From assembly GCA_024762475.1 (NCBI GenBank), contig JANTHJ010000007.1, positions 1 to 61,218 on the forward strand: a DNA stretch of 61,218 nucleotides, written 5' to 3'. Source of the stretch: Chromatiales bacterium. Its GTDB lineage: Bacteria; Pseudomonadota; Gammaproteobacteria; Chromatiales; Chromatiaceae. A program made the position numbers and the translations under genes. Below are positions 34,868 to 43,649 of the stretch, piece after piece. The notes under the pieces are model-generated. The model was not told where the DNA came from and made no database searches. It saw only the letters and a program-made list of their open reading frames with translations. Each line of letters opens with the position of its first letter. The first letter of the stretch is position 1.

Positions 34868-35040
34868 GAGAATGCCTCCTATGTTCCCTGTGTCGGGGTT
34901 GGGAGGCCCGACCGGCAGGCCGGCAACCTCCTTGTAGAGACATTCTGCAGAGGCCGGCTGAACCGGAGCTGAACGGTAGCGATCGGCCCGGGCCGCCGCG
35001 TTCATCCGGTGGAACGTTGCGGCGGAATGTCAGCGAGGGA

Positions 35041-35706
35041 TCAGAGCGAGCCCCAGCTGTCCTTGCGCCGGCGCAGGCGCAGGTGCGGCAGTATCAGGCC
35101 GATCAGGATGCCGGCGATGATTACGCCACTGCCGATCATGAACCAGCGTTGCGCGCTGTTGTTTTCGAGTTCACGCTTTTCCTGCTTCAGCTCCTCGTTC
35201 GAGCGCGTCAGCTCCGCCACCTGCTTGCGCAGCTCGTTGCGCTCGTTGGAGATACGCACCGCATTCGCCGAGGTACGGCGCAATGCGGCCAGTTCCTGTT
35301 CGATCCGGGTCTTCTCTTCCTGCAGCGCGGTGTGTTCGCGTTGCAGCTTGTTGTGTCGGTCGGTGAGATCGGCCAGGCGGCGCTGCAGTTCGCTGGGCGC
35401 GGTCTTCAGGGCCGCGACCTCTTCCTGCAATGCGGCGAGCTGGTCGCGGGCTACCGGGTGGCGCAGCAGTTGCCGGGTCAGCACGAAGCCCTCCTTGCCG
35501 TTGGGCAGGCGCACCCGGGTGTAGCCGGTTGGTTTGTTGCGCGAGAGTACCTGTACCGGTGTGCCGGACTTGATCATGCTGATGATCTTGTGGCGCGGAC
35601 TCTCGCCGCTGCGGACCGTGATCTTGAACTCGTCGGTGACCCAGGCGCGTTCGGCAAAGACCTGGGGGGCGGCCAGGAGCAGGGCGATTAACAGGTATCT
35701 CTTCAC
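35041..35706 (-). CDS. ygiM: SH3-domain membrane protein, YgiM/TIGR04211 family
   Basis: The 221-residue product has a signal peptide (LLIALLLAAPQVFA). A bacterial SH3 domain (about 20-82, WVTDEFKITVRSGESPRHKI) is followed by a long coiled coil (about 90-185). A C-terminal membrane helix (WFMIGSGVIIAGILIGLILP) and a basic cytoplasmic tail complete it. This order defines the YgiM family, whose function in the envelope is not settled. It follows the ABC ATPase gene by 22 bases in the same direction and may be cotranscribed with the arg genes. Confidence 0.85.
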   Translation of the reverse strand: MKRYLLIALLLAAPQVFAERAWVTDEFKITVRSGESPRHKIISMIKSGTPVQVLSRNKPTGYTRVRLPNGKEGFVLTRQLLRHPVARDQLAALQEEVAALKTAPSELQRRLADLTDRHNKLQREHTALQEEKTRIEQELAALRRTSANAVRISNERNELRKQVAELTRSNEELKQEKRELENNSAQRWFMIGSGVIIAGILIGLILPHLRLRRRKDSWGSL

Positions 35707-35728
35707 TTCTTCGATCCTCTACAACTGA

Positions 35729-36799
35729 TCAGGCGTCAGCCTTGGAAACCTCGTCGGTGTGCGCGAAACATATTAGATGCTCGGCCTCGATACGGACGCG
35801 AACCCGTTCACCCAATGCGTGGTCCCGGTGGCTGGGAAACAGCGAGAGCAGCCGAGTTCCGCGGTCCGATTGCAGGGTGAACATGACCTCCGCCCCCTTG
35901 AAGGCGCGCTCCACCACGGTGAGCGGGATCGGGCCCTCCTCGTCGGGAACCACGTCATCGGGTCTCAGCAGAATATCGACCCGGTTCCCGATACCCTCGC
36001 GACAGGAGCAGCGGTCTGCCTCCAGGATACCGAACTCCGTGTCGAAACGGGCCGGTTCGGTCAGGGTTCCTTCGATGAATGCGCCCTGTCCGATGAAGTC
36101 TGCCACGAATCGCGTGCGCGGCTCATGATACAGGTTAAACGGGGTGTCCCACTGCAGGATTCGCCCCTGGTGCATGACCCCGACCTTGTCCGAGATCGCA
36201 AAGGCCTCATGCTGGTCGTGGGTGACCAGTATAGCGGTGGTTCCCTGGCCCCTGAGGATATCCCGCACCTCGAGACTCAGTCGCTCGCGCAGTTCGACAT
36301 CGAGATTCGAGAAGGGTTCATCCATCAGCAGGAGCCTTGGCTGGGGCGCCAGGGCTCGTGCCAGTGCGACGCGTTGCTGCTGCCCGCCGGAAAGCTCGTC
36401 GGGATAGCGCTCGCCGAGTCCGGGCAGGCCGACCGCAGAGAGTAACTGCCTGGCCCGGTAGTCGCGATCCGGGGTGCTCAGACGCTTTAGACCGAACCGG
36501 ATATTTTCGATCACCGTCAGGTGGGGAAACAGCGCATAGTCCTGAAAAACCATCCCGATGCCGCGTTGCTCTGGGGGCACGGTGTTTTCAGGGGTGGAAA
36601 CCGTCTCGGAGGCGATGCTGATTTGACCGGCCTGGATCGACTCGAAGCCCGCGATCGCGCGCAGTGCGGTGGTCTTGCCGCAGCCACTTGCCCCGAGCAG
36701 GCTGACGATCTCGCCTTGGTTGATGTGAAAGCTCAGGTCCTGGACGACGGGCTCTTCGTCGTAGGCGACACGGATCTGCTCGACTTTCAGAAGCGGCAT
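35729..36799 (-). CDS. ABC transporter ATP-binding protein, FbpC/PotA type
   Basis: This 356-residue ATPase has Walker A GASGCGKT, signature LSGGQQQR, Walker B LLLMDEPF and the H-loop VTHDQHEAF, followed by a C-terminal TOBE domain (about 285-345). This layout serves ferric iron, spermidine/putrescine or thiosulfate/sulfate importers; the short insertion and RPDDV region resemble FbpC-type iron importers most. No permease or binding protein is nearby, so the substrate is unknown. The ATG at 36799 lies 11 bases after argF, and the longer frame to 36940 runs over argF. Confidence 0.8.
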   Translation of the reverse strand: MPLLKVEQIRVAYDEEPVVQDLSFHINQGEIVSLLGASGCGKTTALRAIAGFESIQAGQISIASETVSTPENTVPPEQRGIGMVFQDYALFPHLTVIENIRFGLKRLSTPDRDYRARQLLSAVGLPGLGERYPDELSGGQQQRVALARALAPQPRLLLMDEPFSNLDVELRERLSLEVRDILRGQGTTAILVTHDQHEAFAISDKVGVMHQGRILQWDTPFNLYHEPRTRFVADFIGQGAFIEGTLTEPARFDTEFGILEADRCSCREGIGNRVDILLRPDDVVPDEEGPIPLTVVERAFKGAEVMFTLQSDRGTRLLSLFPSHRDHALGERVRVRIEAEHLICFAHTDEVSKADA

Positions 36800-36810
36800 C
36801 GGCAGCCTGA

Positions 36811-37716
36811 TCAGGCGAGGAGGAATTCGAGCAGGGCCTTCTGCGCGTGCAGGCGGTTCTCCGCCTCGTCCCAGACCACGCTCTCCGGTCCGTCCAGCAG
36901 ATCCGCTTCCACCTCCATCCCTCGGTAGGCGGGGAGGCAATGCATGAACAATGCATCGGGGGCCGCGTTCGACATCAGCGCCCGCGTCACCTTGTAGGGG
37001 GCGAAGGCGGCCTCGCGACGCTTCTTTTCTTCCTCCTGGCCCATGCTCACCCAGGTGTCAGTGACCACCAGGTCGGTACCATCGACTGCGGCCAGTGGAT
37101 CGCGCACGATGCGGCAGCGATCGCCGGCCGCGGCCAGGACATCGGCATCGGGATCGTAACCCTCGGGACAGGCGATCCGAAGCTGGAAGTCGAATTGTCG
37201 CGCTGCATTGATATAGGAATGGCACATGTTATTGCCGTCACCTACCCAGGCCACGCGGCGTCCGGCAATCGGTCCCCGATGCTCGGTGAAGGTCTGGATA
37301 TCGGCCAGCAGCTGGCAGGGGTGCACCAGGTCGGTCAGCCCGTTGATCACCGGCACCCGGGAATAGCGGGCAAAGCGCTCGACCTTTTCGTGCTCGAAGG
37401 TGCGGATCATGATGGCGTCGACCATACGCGAAAGTACTCGCGCGGTATCTTCGATCGGCTCTCCGCGCCCCAGTTGGGTGTCGCGTGGCGACAGGAACAG
37501 CGCGGTCCCGCCGAGCTGTGCCATGCCGGCCTCGAAGGAGACCCGGGTGCGGGTGCTGGATTTCTCGAACACCATGCCCAGCACCTTGCCCACCAGCGAA
37601 GGGTGTGGGTCGCCCTCGCGTTGCAGTCGCTTCAACTCGTGCGCCCGCTCGATGATGCCTGCGAGCTCCTCCGGTTTGAAATCCAGAAGGGTCAGAAAAT
37701 GACGTATTGCTTTCAT
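36811..37716 (-). CDS. argF: Ornithine carbamoyltransferase
   Basis: This 301-residue enzyme makes citrulline from ornithine and carbamoyl phosphate in arginine synthesis. The carbamoyl-phosphate site is STRTR in [12 protein letters not shown], and HPCQ and the catalytic HCLPAYRG are present. The length is normal for a biosynthetic, anabolic enzyme. It follows argD by 20 bases, forming an argD-argF pair, with an ABC ATPase gene after it. No ArgR box was recognised. Confidence 0.95.
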   Translation of the reverse strand: MKAIRHFLTLLDFKPEELAGIIERAHELKRLQREGDPHPSLVGKVLGMVFEKSSTRTRVSFEAGMAQLGGTALFLSPRDTQLGRGEPIEDTARVLSRMVDAIMIRTFEHEKVERFARYSRVPVINGLTDLVHPCQLLADIQTFTEHRGPIAGRRVAWVGDGNNMCHSYINAARQFDFQLRIACPEGYDPDADVLAAAGDRCRIVRDPLAAVDGTDLVVTDTWVSMGQEEEKKRREAAFAPYKVTRALMSNAAPDALFMHCLPAYRGMEVEADLLDGPESVVWDEAENRLHAQKALLEFLLA

Positions 37717-37736
37717 GCTCGAGTTACCGAAGAACG

Positions 37737-38915
37737 TCAGGCCGGGCCGACGAAATCCCGCACCAGGCCGCCGAGGATGGATACCAGCTGTTCCGCCTCG
37801 GCCTCGCTGAGGATCAGCGGGGGAAGGAGCCGGATCACCCGCTCAGCGGTGACGTTGATCAGCAGTCCCCGGTCGAGCGCGGCGGACACCAGCTCGCCGC
37901 AGGGGCGATCCAGTTCGATGCCGATCATCAATCCCGCGCCCCGGATGTCGGTGACCGCATCCAGTTCGGCCAGCTCGGCATTCAGATCGTCCAGAAGTTT
38001 CTCGCCCAGCATGGCGGCGCGGCCCGGCAGGTCGGCGCTGCGCAAGGTATCGCAGACCACCATTCCGGCACGGCACGCGAGGGGATTGCCGCCGAAAGTC
38101 GATCCATGGTTCCCGGGGGCGAACAATTCGGCGGCCTCCCCCTGAGCCAGACAGGCGCCGATGGGCACGCCGTTGCCCAGGCCCTTGGCCAGGGTCATGA
38201 CATCCGGCACGATGTCGGTGTGCTGGAAGGCAAAAAAGCGTCCTGTACGTCCCATGCCGGTCTGAATCTCGTCGAGCATCATCAGCCACTGGTTCTGGTC
38301 ACACAGTTCGCGGATGCCCTCCAGGTAGCCGGGATCCGGGATACGAATACCCCCTTCGCCCTGAATCGGTTCCACCAGGACCGCCACCACATCGGCGTGG
38401 TTGTCGGCCACCGCCCGCAGTGCCTCGAGGTCATTGAACGGAACGCGCACGAAACCTTTCACCAAAGGCTCGAATCCCGCCTGCACCTTGCGGCTGCCGG
38501 TGGCACTGAGGGTGGCAAGGGTACGGCCATGGAAGCTGTTCTCCATCACCACGATGGTCGGATTGCGGATTTTCCGCCGATGGGCGTAAAGCCGGGCCAG
38601 CTTGATCGCTGCCTCGTTCGCCTCGGCACCAGAATTTGCGAAAAAGCCCCGCTGCATGCCAGACAACTGGCAAAGGAGCTCGCCCAGCGCCTCCTGTTCC
38701 TTGATCCGGTAAAGATTGGAGACATGCAGCAGGCGGCCTGCCTGGTCGGCCAGGGCAGCGGTCAGGGCCGGGTGTGCATGGCCGAGCCCGCAAACCGCAA
38801 TGCCCGACAGGGCATCGAGGTACGTCTTGCCCGTCTCGTCGGTCAGCCAGGCGCCCTGGCCCTGGACAAAGGTTACCGGCAGCCGGTTATAGGTGTGCAT
38901 CAGAACATCGGTCAT
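37737..38915 (-). CDS. argD: Acetylornithine aminotransferase
   Basis: This 392-residue PLP enzyme acts in arginine synthesis and can also act in lysine synthesis as the succinyldiaminopimelate aminotransferase. The fold-type I landmarks are present: [29 protein letters not shown], and the PLP lysine in [11 protein letters not shown]. The ATG at 38915 gives [19 protein letters not shown], the usual family start; the frame to 39047 adds the leader. The leader itself contains a promoter and a terminator-like hairpin, listed separately. Confidence 0.95.
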   Translation of the reverse strand: MTDVLMHTYNRLPVTFVQGQGAWLTDETGKTYLDALSGIAVCGLGHAHPALTAALADQAGRLLHVSNLYRIKEQEALGELLCQLSGMQRGFFANSGAEANEAAIKLARLYAHRRKIRNPTIVVMENSFHGRTLATLSATGSRKVQAGFEPLVKGFVRVPFNDLEALRAVADNHADVVAVLVEPIQGEGGIRIPDPGYLEGIRELCDQNQWLMMLDEIQTGMGRTGRFFAFQHTDIVPDVMTLAKGLGNGVPIGACLAQGEAAELFAPGNHGSTFGGNPLACRAGMVVCDTLRSADLPGRAAMLGEKLLDDLNAELAELDAVTDIRGAGLMIGIELDRPCGELVSAALDRGLLINVTAERVIRLLPPLILSEAEAEQLVSILGGLVRDFVGPA

Positions 38916-38939
38916 GGACGCCGCCCGTCTCGTCGAAAC

Positions 38940-38971
38940 AAAAAAGGCGGTCTCGGGCTGCGAGGACCACC
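38940..38971 (-). terminator. Intrinsic terminator in the argD leader
   Basis: On the minus strand GGTGGT-C-CTCG pairs with CGAG-ACCGCC around a short loop (one bulged C, one G-U pair) and is followed directly by six T. It lies only about 25 bases before the argD start codon and downstream of a good promoter, so transcription can stop before argD. It is either an attenuator or the end of a short RNA. Confidence 0.75.
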
Positions 38972-38978
38972 TCAGATT

Positions 38979-38993
38979 GCCGCACCCTGCGGC
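38979..38993 (-). repeat. Small perfect hairpin in argD leader
   Basis: GCCGCA-CCC-TGCGGC forms a perfect six-base stem with a three-base loop. It lies just upstream of the leader terminator and near the predicted start of the transcript. Confidence 0.65.
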
Positions 38994-39005
38994 AGCAAGG
39001 GGCGG

Positions 39006-39034
39006 AAAATAGCCGTATTTACGGCGGTAATCAA
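39006..39034 (-). promoter_or_regulatory. Promoter of the argD leader, with palindrome in spacer
   Basis: On the minus strand TTGATT (39034-39029) and TATTTT (39011-39006) are exactly 17 bases apart. The spacer contains the perfect palindrome GCCGTA-AA-TACGGC (39012-39025), abutting the -10 box, which could be an operator. Transcription would start near 39000 and give a leader of about 85 bases before argD. Confidence 0.6.
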
Positions 39035-39045
39035 GTGAATCGGGC

Positions 39046-39081
39046 AAAGAAAAACCCCGGTCGGCGCGGGCCGACCGGGGT
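39046..39081 (-). terminator. Intrinsic terminator after the Urate_ox_N gene
   Basis: ACCCCGGTCGGC pairs with GCCGACCGGGGT around a short loop, and on the minus strand a T-rich run (TTTTTCTT) follows. It ends 22 bases after the stop of the upstream gene and separates it from the argD promoter. Confidence 0.9.
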
Positions 39082-39103
39082 CTTCGTCGCTATTTGCGGC
39101 AGG

Positions 39104-39697
39104 TCAGAGCGGCAGAAGGCCGCCGTGACCGAACCCGACCATGCTCATGAGCATCGGGATCGAGAGCAGGGTATTGGTCCGCGAGGCGTACAGCGCCACC
39201 ACCTTGGCCTTGGCGATCTCCTCGGGGCTGGCCGAGACCATGCCCAGGATCTTCTTCTGGTTCGGCCAGATGAAGACCCACACGTTGAACAGCATGATGG
39301 TGCCCAGCCAGGCGCCCACGCCGATGATCTCCATGCCGCCGCTCAGGGTGAAGGCATTGATGATCCCCTGCATGCCGCCGCCGATCTGGGCGAGGCCGGA
39401 AAGGCCGGTCAGCCAGGTCAGGACAGCGGCCCAGCGGAAGTAGAGCAATGCCCGCGGTGCCACGTACTTGTTGATGGCGGCAGGACCGGGCTCCTTGTCC
39501 GCCAGGGCGGCGCCGACTGCCGGCACCTGCACGAAATTGAAGTAATAGAGCAGACCGATCCAGGTAATGCCGAAGATCACGTGCAGCCAGATGGTCAGAC
39601 CGGTGCCGGTGCCGCTCGCGCCCATGGCGAGGGTGATGATGACAGCTAGGACGACGCCAACGAGTGCGCTCGCCCAGGGGGATTTGAGTGGGTTCAT
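39104..39697 (-). CDS. Urate_ox_N (PuuD-like) integral membrane protein
   Basis: The 197-residue protein has about five membrane helices. The stretch WLHVIFGITWIGLLYYFNF with its in-membrane histidine matches the membrane domain of PuuD-type urate hydroxylases (Urate_ox_N). It lacks the C-terminal cytochrome c domain of full-length PuuD, and no purine-catabolism gene is nearby, so a urate role is doubtful. AGGAG lies nine bases before the ATG. An intrinsic terminator closes this single-gene unit. Confidence 0.65.
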   Translation of the reverse strand: MNPLKSPWASALVGVVLAVIITLAMGASGTGTGLTIWLHVIFGITWIGLLYYFNFVQVPAVGAALADKEPGPAAINKYVAPRALLYFRWAAVLTWLTGLSGLAQIGGGMQGIINAFTLSGGMEIIGVGAWLGTIMLFNVWVFIWPNQKKILGMVSASPEEIAKAKVVALYASRTNTLLSIPMLMSMVGFGHGGLLPL

Positions 39698-39979
39698 GGT
39701 GATTCTCTCCTGTTTGGTATTTTAGGGGACCGGTCGGTCCGCTAACGCGGCGTCTTGGGGGGTTCGATTCGCCCGGTTCATGCTTCGAAGTGGGGCAGCC
39801 TATCCGCAATTGTCGCGGCGGAACGGACCAGAGGTTCCTGGGTGTTATCTCACGGTTGATTAGAAGCCCGAGGATTTTAGTCGGATAATCGCGTGGCGGC
39901 AATCATGTTCCCCTGCCGAGACCGGTTTCTCGTTCGCGCGGCCCATGACAGGGGCATCCGGGTGGGCCAAAATGCAGTG

Positions 39980-41545
39980 ATGAATCCTGCCGAGCTGAAT
40001 ATCTTTTCCAGTCGCCTCGATGCCATCTGCGATGAAATGGGCGTGGTGCTGCGCAACGCCGCCTTCTCTCCCAACATTCGTGATCGTCTCGATTTCTCCT
40101 GCGCGATCTTCGACGCGGAGGGGGCGCTCTGTGCGCAGGCGGCCCACATTCCCGTACACCTGGGCAGCATGGCCTATGCGATGGCCGATGTGGTGGCCGA
40201 CATCGATTGGCAGCCGGGCGACCAGGTGGTGTTCAACGATCCCTATCTGGGGGGCACCCATCTGCCCGATGTCACCCTGGTGGCGCCGGTGTTCGTGGGC
40301 GAGACGCTGGTGGGGTTCGTGGTCAACCGGGCGCACCATGCCGATATCGGTGCGCAGCGCCCCGGCAGCATGCCCATCTCCCGCACCCTGGAAGAAGAGG
40401 GGCAGGTGATTGCACCGACCCGCCTGGTGGCTGCGGGGCGCACCGATCGGGCGCTGTTCGATCGCCTCACCGCGACGGCGGGAAGCGCGCGCGAATCCGC
40501 GGGCGATTTCTCGGCCCAGCTGGCGGCCAATCGAGCGGGCGCAAAGGCCCTGGCGGCCCTCGTGTCGGGGATGGGTAATGAGCGCTACGAGGCCGGATTG
40601 GCGGCCCTGAACGACTATGCCGAACGGCTGGCACGCCACGTCCTTCGGACACTCCCGGCGGGGAGCTATCATTTCGAAGACCTGCTGGATGACGACGGGC
40701 AGGGAAACCGTGATATCCCCATCCGGGTCGAGATCCTGGTCAGTCCGACGGGGGTCGAGGTGGATTTCTCGGGCAGCGCCCCGCAGGTGGAGGGCAACGT
40801 CAACTGCCCGCTGGCGGTGACCGCCGCGGCGGTGCTGTATGTCTTTCGCTGCCTGATGCCGCCCCAGACGCCGGCCTGTGCTGGCGCCTTCCGACCCATC
40901 ACGCTGAGCGCGCCGGCAGGCAGCCTGCTGAACGCGCGGTATCCGGCCGCGGTTGCCGCGGGCAATGTCGAAACCAGCACGCGGGTGGTCGATGTTTTGC
41001 TCGGCGCATTGGCAGAGGCCGATCCGGAGCTGGTGCCTGCTGCCAGCCATGGGAGCATGAACAACCTGGCGATGGGGGCCACCGGCGCGCGCCCGTGGAG
41101 CTACTACGAGACCCTCGGCGGCGGCATGGGGGCGCATGCCCTGGGAGACGGGCCGGATGCGGTCCAGACCCACATGACCAACACCCTGAACACGCCGGTG
41201 GAGATCCTCGAGACCCACTACCCCCTGCGCATTACCCGTTATATGGTGCGGCGCGGCAGCGGGGGCGCGGGTCAGCACCGCGGCGGCGATGGATTGATCC
41301 GCGAATTCGAGTTTCTCGCGCCGGCGCATTTTACCCTTTTGACCGAGCGCCGCCGGCATGCGCCCTGGGGGCTGGCCGGTGGCGGTCGTGCCCAACCCGG
41401 CCGTAATCGACTCAATGGCCAACCGCTTCCCGGCAAGTGCGAGGGGAAGGTCATGGCGGGTGATCGGCTGACCATCGCTACGCCGGGCGGGGGTGGCTGG
41501 GGTGTCGGTACGACGGCCGAAACAGACTGTGGGAGTGATGGCTAG
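39980..41545 (+). CDS. hyuB: Hydantoinase B/oxoprolinase family protein
   Basis: The 521-residue product is the HyuB half of the ATP-dependent hydantoinase/5-oxoprolinase/acetone-carboxylase family. It begins MNPAELNIFSSRLDAICDEMG. Landmarks are FNDPYLGGTHLPD, NRAHHADIG, GNVETSTRVVDVL and RRGSGGAGQHRGGDG. The HyuA half, which provides the ATPase domain, is not present on either side, so any activity would need a partner elsewhere. No good ribosome site was seen; the ATG at 39980 gives the family start. Its TAG overlaps the GTG of the next gene by one base. Confidence 0.87.
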   Translation: MNPAELNIFSSRLDAICDEMGVVLRNAAFSPNIRDRLDFSCAIFDAEGALCAQAAHIPVHLGSMAYAMADVVADIDWQPGDQVVFNDPYLGGTHLPDVTLVAPVFVGETLVGFVVNRAHHADIGAQRPGSMPISRTLEEEGQVIAPTRLVAAGRTDRALFDRLTATAGSARESAGDFSAQLAANRAGAKALAALVSGMGNERYEAGLAALNDYAERLARHVLRTLPAGSYHFEDLLDDDGQGNRDIPIRVEILVSPTGVEVDFSGSAPQVEGNVNCPLAVTAAAVLYVFRCLMPPQTPACAGAFRPITLSAPAGSLLNARYPAAVAAGNVETSTRVVDVLLGALAEADPELVPAASHGSMNNLAMGATGARPWSYYETLGGGMGAHALGDGPDAVQTHMTNTLNTPVEILETHYPLRITRYMVRRGSGGAGQHRGGDGLIREFEFLAPAHFTLLTERRRHAPWGLAGGGRAQPGRNRLNGQPLPGKCEGKVMAGDRLTIATPGGGGWGVGTTAETDCGSDG

Positions 41546-43314
41546 TGTGCGGATTGTGCGGCGAGATCCTGTTTGGGGATACAGCGGCCTCCCTGGCCAA
41601 CGTGGCGCGGATGCTGCCGGCGCTGAAGCGGCGTGGCCCGGACGACGAGGGCAGCTGGCAGGCCGGCCCAGTGGCGCTGGGGCACCGGCGCCTGTCGATC
41701 ATCGACCTCTCGCCCCGTTCCCACCAGCCCATGGTCGATGGGGAGCTGGGCCTGGTCTTCAACGGCGCCATCTACAATTATCGCGAGCTGCGCCGCGAGC
41801 TGCAGGCAAAGGGGCATCGGTTCAGCTCCGACGGCGATACCGAGGTGATCCTCAAGGCCTACCGGGAATGGGGCGAGGACTGCCCGGCCAGGCTGCATGG
41901 CATGTTCGCCTTCGCGCTCTGGGACGGCGCGCGGCAGCGCCTGTTCGCTGCCCGTGACCGCTTCGGCATCAAGCCCTTCTACTACGCCCCGGGGGACGGC
42001 TGGCTGCGTTTTGCGTCCAACACCCAGGCGCTGCTGGCCACCGAGGGCATCGATACCGGCATCGACCCGGCGGGGCTGCATTTCCAGTACACACTGCACG
42101 GGGTCATCCCGGCGCCACGCACCATCCTGCAGGGCATCCGCAAGCTCGAGCCGGCACACAGCCTGTCGGTGGGGCTGGATGGCCGTATCGAGACGCGCCG
42201 CTATTGGGATCTGGATGCGCGGCGGGGTGACCTCGATCTGACCGAGGGCCAGTGGGTCGAGTTGATCCACGAGCGTCTGTTGGCGGCGGTGCGCCGACGC
42301 AACGAGGTGGCGGATGTGCCGGTGGGGGTGTTGCTCTCGGGCGGTCTGGATTCGAGCCTGTTGGTGGCGTTGCTGGACGAAATCGGCGTCGAGGGTTTTC
42401 ATACCTTCTCGGTGGGCTTCGAGGATCAGCCTGAGGAGAAGGGGAGCGAGTTCGAGTATTCGGACCAGGTGGTGGAGCGATTTCATCCGATCCATCATCA
42501 GTTCCTGGTGCCGAACGATGAGGTGCTGCGACGTCTGCCCGAGGCGGTGGATGCGATGGCCGAGCCGATGTTCGGCCAGGATGCGGTGGCCTTCTACCTG
42601 CTGTCCGAACAGGTGTCCCAACATATCAAGGTGGTGCAGTCGGGGCAGGGTGCCGACGAGGTCTTCGGCGGCTATTTCTGGTATCCGCGGATGGCGGCCG
42701 AGACCGAGGGCTCGCGCCTGGAGCGTTTTCGCAAACACTATTTCGATCGCGATCACGAAGAGCTGTTGCGCATGCTCACCCCGCGCTACCGCAATGGAGA
42801 CTACACCGGGCAGTACATCGCTCAGGGCCTGGACGACCCGCTGACCGATGACTTCATGGACGCGGTATTCAAACTCGATGTGACCACCCTGATCGTCGAC
42901 GACCCAGTCAAACGGGTGGACAACATGACCATGGCCTGGGGTCTGGAGGCCCGGGTACCATTCCTCGATCACGAGCTGGTGGAAGCGGCGGCACGCTGCC
43001 CTACCGAGTACAAGCTCAAGGACGGCGGAAAATATTTGCTGAAGCGGATCGCGAGGGGCCGCGTGCCGGATGCGGTCATCGACCGCCCCAAGGGGTATTT
43101 CCCGATGCCTGCGCTGAAATACGTGCGGGGCGAGTTTCTGGCCTTCATGCGCGACATACTCAATTCGCAGGCCTGCCGCGAGCGGGGCGTGTTCGAGCGC
43201 GCATACGTGGACATGTTGCTCGATGCCCCGGAAATGCACCATACCCGCATCATGGGCAGCAAGCTATGGCATCTGGCCCTGCTGGAGTTCTGGCTGCAGC
43301 GGCACGGGATCTGA
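41545..43314 (+). CDS. N-acetylglutaminylglutamine-type amidotransferase (asparagine-synthase family)
   Basis: This 589-residue protein has an N-terminal glutaminase domain starting MCGLCGE, with C2 as nucleophile, and FNGAIYNYRELR. The C-terminal synthetase domain has the PP-loop LLSGGLDSSLLVALL. The motif VVQSGQGADEVFGGYFWYP and the end TRIMGSKLWHLALLEFWLQ match the trio-amidotransferase (TIGR03104) branch that makes the osmolyte N-acetylglutaminylglutamine amide, rather than AsnB. Its usual partners (GNAT/ATP-grasp synthetase and M42 peptidase) are not in the window. GTG start overlaps hyuB by one base. Confidence 0.78.
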   Translation: MCGLCGEILFGDTAASLANVARMLPALKRRGPDDEGSWQAGPVALGHRRLSIIDLSPRSHQPMVDGELGLVFNGAIYNYRELRRELQAKGHRFSSDGDTEVILKAYREWGEDCPARLHGMFAFALWDGARQRLFAARDRFGIKPFYYAPGDGWLRFASNTQALLATEGIDTGIDPAGLHFQYTLHGVIPAPRTILQGIRKLEPAHSLSVGLDGRIETRRYWDLDARRGDLDLTEGQWVELIHERLLAAVRRRNEVADVPVGVLLSGGLDSSLLVALLDEIGVEGFHTFSVGFEDQPEEKGSEFEYSDQVVERFHPIHHQFLVPNDEVLRRLPEAVDAMAEPMFGQDAVAFYLLSEQVSQHIKVVQSGQGADEVFGGYFWYPRMAAETEGSRLERFRKHYFDRDHEELLRMLTPRYRNGDYTGQYIAQGLDDPLTDDFMDAVFKLDVTTLIVDDPVKRVDNMTMAWGLEARVPFLDHELVEAAARCPTEYKLKDGGKYLLKRIARGRVPDAVIDRPKGYFPMPALKYVRGEFLAFMRDILNSQACRERGVFERAYVDMLLDAPEMHHTRIMGSKLWHLALLEFWLQRHGI

Positions 43315-43649
43315 TTCTCCTTTCCAGGGAATGGTTTAACCCCGGCGGCGCAGCCTCTAGAATGGCTAGCCCGAATATTTCACCCGGGGACGCGATGATC
43401 GTGCGGAGATGGGCGTTCTCGAGTGGATTTCCGACCGAGTCAATAGCCAGCCTATTGACGAGGGAGGAAATACCGCTCGAGGGCGACCAGATCGGTGCGA
43501 GGGCGCGTCCAGCGTTGGCCCGGTAACCTTTCGTTACCCGGCAATATGCGCAGAATATCTCTGGCAACCAATGAGTTATCAGTATTTTTCGGCGACCGGG
43601 TGAAATATTCGGGCTAGGTCAGTCGATCAACGGGCAAGAGGTGCCGAGA
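43315..43649. other. Gap between amidotransferase gene and grxD
   Basis: Most of these 335 bases are occupied by a MITE-like element (43366-43617). A further palindrome, GGTAAC-CTTTC-GTTACC, lies inside it. Only about 30 bases separate the element from the grxD start, so the element may carry or displace the grxD promoter. Confidence 0.7.
43366..43617. mobile_element. MITE-like element with perfect terminal inverted repeats
   Basis: The ends CTAGCCCGAATATTTCACCC-GG and its exact reverse complement match over 22 bases at both termini, 252 bases apart. The outer CTAG may be a 4-bp target duplication (it is self-complementary), which leaves 18-bp terminal repeats. No transposase frame is present inside; short frames have no recognisable motif. 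The element should be mobilised in trans by a transposase that recognises these ends. Confidence 0.85.

Noticed and set aside
39751-39780. GGTTCGATTC resembling a tRNA T-arm
   Set aside because: No acceptor stem, D-arm or anticodon arm can be folded around it.
41542-43242. A 566-codon minus-strand frame opposite the amidotransferase gene, and a 520-codon one opposite hyuB (39860-41422)
   Set aside because: Both mirror well-conserved genes on the plus strand and have no ribosome site or family motif.
43409-43603. A 64-codon frame inside the MITE-like element
   Set aside because: No transposase motif or ribosome site; it is too short and ends in the terminal repeat.
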